Source: Verrucomicrobia bacterium UBA6775
GTDB taxonomy: Bacteria; Verrucomicrobiota; Verrucomicrobiia; Limisphaerales; UBA1096
Assembly (NCBI GenBank): GCA_002453165.1
Contig: DKGH01000209.1
Location: forward strand, 1-34,557
Direction of reading: 5' to 3'
Length of the DNA: 34,557 bases
Part shown: positions 34,531 through 34,557 of the stretch, piece after piece
Layout of the letters: each line of letters opens with the position of its first letter
Numbering within the stretch: the stretch's first letter is position 1
The notes under the pieces: generated by a model
Told to the model about the DNA's origin: nothing
What the model saw: the letters and a program-made list of their open reading frames with translations, nothing else
The model's database searches: none
Made by a program: the position numbers and the translations under genes

Positions 34531-34557
34531 AGGAGGTTAAATTTCCATGTACTGTTG
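34531..34557 (+). CDS. Start of a gene cut off by the right edge
   Basis: A perfect Shine-Dalgarno AGGAGG (34531-34536) lies 10 bases before an ATG at 34547, followed by TAC TGT. It is divergent from the sulfatase. Only the first codons are visible, so no product can be proposed. Confidence 0.4.

Overview
The window comes from a flagellated, diderm bacterium of the Planctomycetota-Verrucomicrobiota type, most likely Verrucomicrobiota. The grounds are gene content: a DUF1553 (PSD1-type) gene paired with a DUF1501 Tat protein, a secreted sulfatase, a PQQ-type beta-propeller protein, and a secretin with a greatly expanded N-domain array. The phylum is an inference, since there is no rRNA gene or other phylogenetic marker here.

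Layout. 1-3750: the 3' part of a DUF1553 gene and a DUF1501 gene, a surface/planctomycete-type catabolic pair. 3768-6028 (minus strand): a membrane-anchored PQQ-propeller protein and a soluble sulfite-oxidase-fold protein whose genes overlap by ATGA. 6118-11341: a late flagellar operon (fliD, a lipoprotein, a possible flgM, fliS, a FliT/FlgN-like chaperone). It sits behind a very good sigma-54 promoter and ends in an intrinsic terminator. 11529-23977: a single 3,972-codon secretin gene (N0 domain, about 43 N1-like domains, then the GspD-type pore), coupled to a small lipoprotein gene. 24129-25703: ilvN-ilvC with a strong terminator. 25764-26711: a GspC-like protein with a Ser/Arg-rich tail. 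26712-27494 (minus): a NagB-family deaminase. 27607-27957: an ErpA/IscA-type A-type carrier. 27988-30589 (minus): an eboF-eboD pair. 30706-32517: a DUF885 secreted peptidase-like protein. 32544-32860: the remains of a GyrI-like gene with an internal deletion. 32857-34419 (minus): a sulfatase. At 34531 a strong ribosome binding site precedes a gene cut off by the window edge.

Two things stand out. First, the giant secretin, with its mosaic base composition, a recent in-frame 231-bp domain duplication and two Ser/Arg/Tyr-rich inserts, together with the GspC-like gene nearby that has a similar Ser/Arg-rich tail. These suggest a type II-secretion-like envelope machine with an unusually long periplasmic part. 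Second, a highly iterated perfect palindrome, CTTGGCCAAG (often extended to CCGCTTGGCCAAGCGG), found by eye at least 19 times exactly and several more times with one mismatch. It lies between convergent genes, in a terminator, and inside coding regions that tolerate insertion such as signal peptides and linkers.

No tRNA, rRNA, CRISPR array or insertion sequence was seen. All counts are by eye; no alignment or database search was run.
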